From NCBI RefSeq assembly GCF_001905505.1, contig NZ_LIPG01000006.1, positions 538,319 through 602,318 on the forward strand: 64,000 nucleotides of DNA. The letters run 5' to 3'. Origin of the DNA: Streptomyces sp. CB02058 (GTDB taxonomy: Bacteria > Actinomycetota > Actinomycetes > Streptomycetales > Streptomycetaceae). Shown piece after piece: positions 63,688-64,000 of the stretch (its first letter is position 1; every line of letters starts with the position of its first letter). A program made the translations under genes and the position numbers. The notes under the pieces are model-generated. The model saw only the letters and a program-made list of their open reading frames with translations. It did no database searches and was not told the origin of the DNA.

Positions 63688-64000
63688 GTCAAGGAATACA
63701 AAAAGGCCTGATAGAGTCGGACTCGCCGGAAAGGGAAACGCGAAAGCGAAGAACTGGAAAGCGAAACAAGCAGTAACCCGCTTCGGCCGGGAATCGGACA
63801 CGAAAGAGTCTGATAGAGTCGGAAACGCAAGAACGAAGGGAAGCGCCCGGAGGGCCCCGGTGAAACGGGACCGAAGGAAGCGTCCGTTCCTTGAGAACTC
63901 AACAGCGTGCCAAAAGTCAACGCCAGATATGTTGATACCCCGGCCTGCATCGCAGGTTGGTGGTTCCTTTGAAAAGTCCTGCTGGTCCTTCGGGTCCGGT
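63688..64000 (+). promoter_or_regulatory. rRNA operon promoters and 16S leader (16S gene lies beyond the window)
   Basis: Two copies of CTGATAGAGTCGGA (63708 and 63810), exactly 102 bases apart, carry TAGAGT -10 elements (63712-63717 and 63814-63819). The possible -35 elements 18 bases upstream are poor. The AT-richer transcribed leader then contains TTGAGAACTCAACAGCGTGC and ATATGTTGATACCCCG. I recognise these blocks as the conserved Streptomyces 16S leader and processing region. Rightward transcription of an rrn operon is therefore certain in direction; the number of promoters in use is inferred. Confidence 0.85.

Noticed and set aside
63439..63950. Frames in the region before the rRNA operon
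   Set aside because: They cover promoter and leader sequence of the rrn operon.

Overview
The window looks like the chromosome of a Streptomyces or a close relative. Base composition is very GC-rich, coding sequence strongly prefers G or C in third codon positions, and GTG and TTG starts are common. Several genes belong to families typical of the genus: an RbpA, an SCO1431-type mini membrane protein, a 'conservon' (cvnABCD), a DasR-type chitinase promoter and a crr-ptsI pair. From memory, the order resembles the Streptomyces coelicolor segment from about SCO1431 down to SCO1390 (chitinase SCO1429, ppm1 SCO1423, rbpA SCO1421, ptsI SCO1391, crr SCO1390). I could not check this by alignment.

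Layout. Positions 1-5.4 kb: the end of a sugar ABC permease, a GH78 rhamnosidase and an exported GH3 enzyme with a PA14 insertion, which together suggest plant glycoside use. 5.4-6.7 kb: a stand-alone TOPRIM protein and a PPOX-type flavin/F420 enzyme. 6.7-14.6 kb: a seven-gene minus-strand operon (two FAH-fold proteins, cyclase, flavin monooxygenase, ACMSD-like amidohydrolase, extradiol dioxygenase, SDR) with a divergent LysR gene. This reads as an aromatic ring-cleavage pathway of unknown substrate. 14.7-17.7 kb: a secreted esterase and a GH18 chitinase under a dre-like promoter. 17.9-24.3 kb: acyl-CoA dehydrogenase, two small hypotheticals, an Lrp regulator, an amidohydrolase, polyprenol-phosphate mannose synthase (ppm1) behind a long structured leader, and FxsA.

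24.4-31.4 kb: rbpA with a sigma-R promoter, a UMF1-type transporter, a GDPD, a YczE membrane protein divergent from a MocR regulator, and an FtsK-like protein paired with a tiny membrane protein. 31.7-40.9 kb: ankyrin and HEAT-repeat-like proteins, then a translationally coupled run of two GT4 glycosyltransferases, an SGNH hydrolase and a fused 5-oxoprolinase. 41.0-48.2 kb: a three-gene cassette whose largest member (1572 aa) has the split ATPase head and long coiled coils of an SMC/MukB-like protein. This is the most interesting system in the window.

48.3-64.0 kb: a small membrane protein, the conservon, a DUF962 protein, a VanX-type dipeptidase, a NUDIX hydrolase, a GH31 glycosidase, acetoacetyl-CoA synthetase, a hypothetical, and ptsI and crr. 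The window ends in the promoter and leader of a ribosomal RNA operon whose 16S gene starts beyond the right edge. Carbon-use genes (rhamnosidase, GH3, chitinase, GH31, PTS) recur through the segment, and the chitinase and PTS genes are, by established Streptomyces biology, linked through the GlcNAc-responsive regulator DasR.
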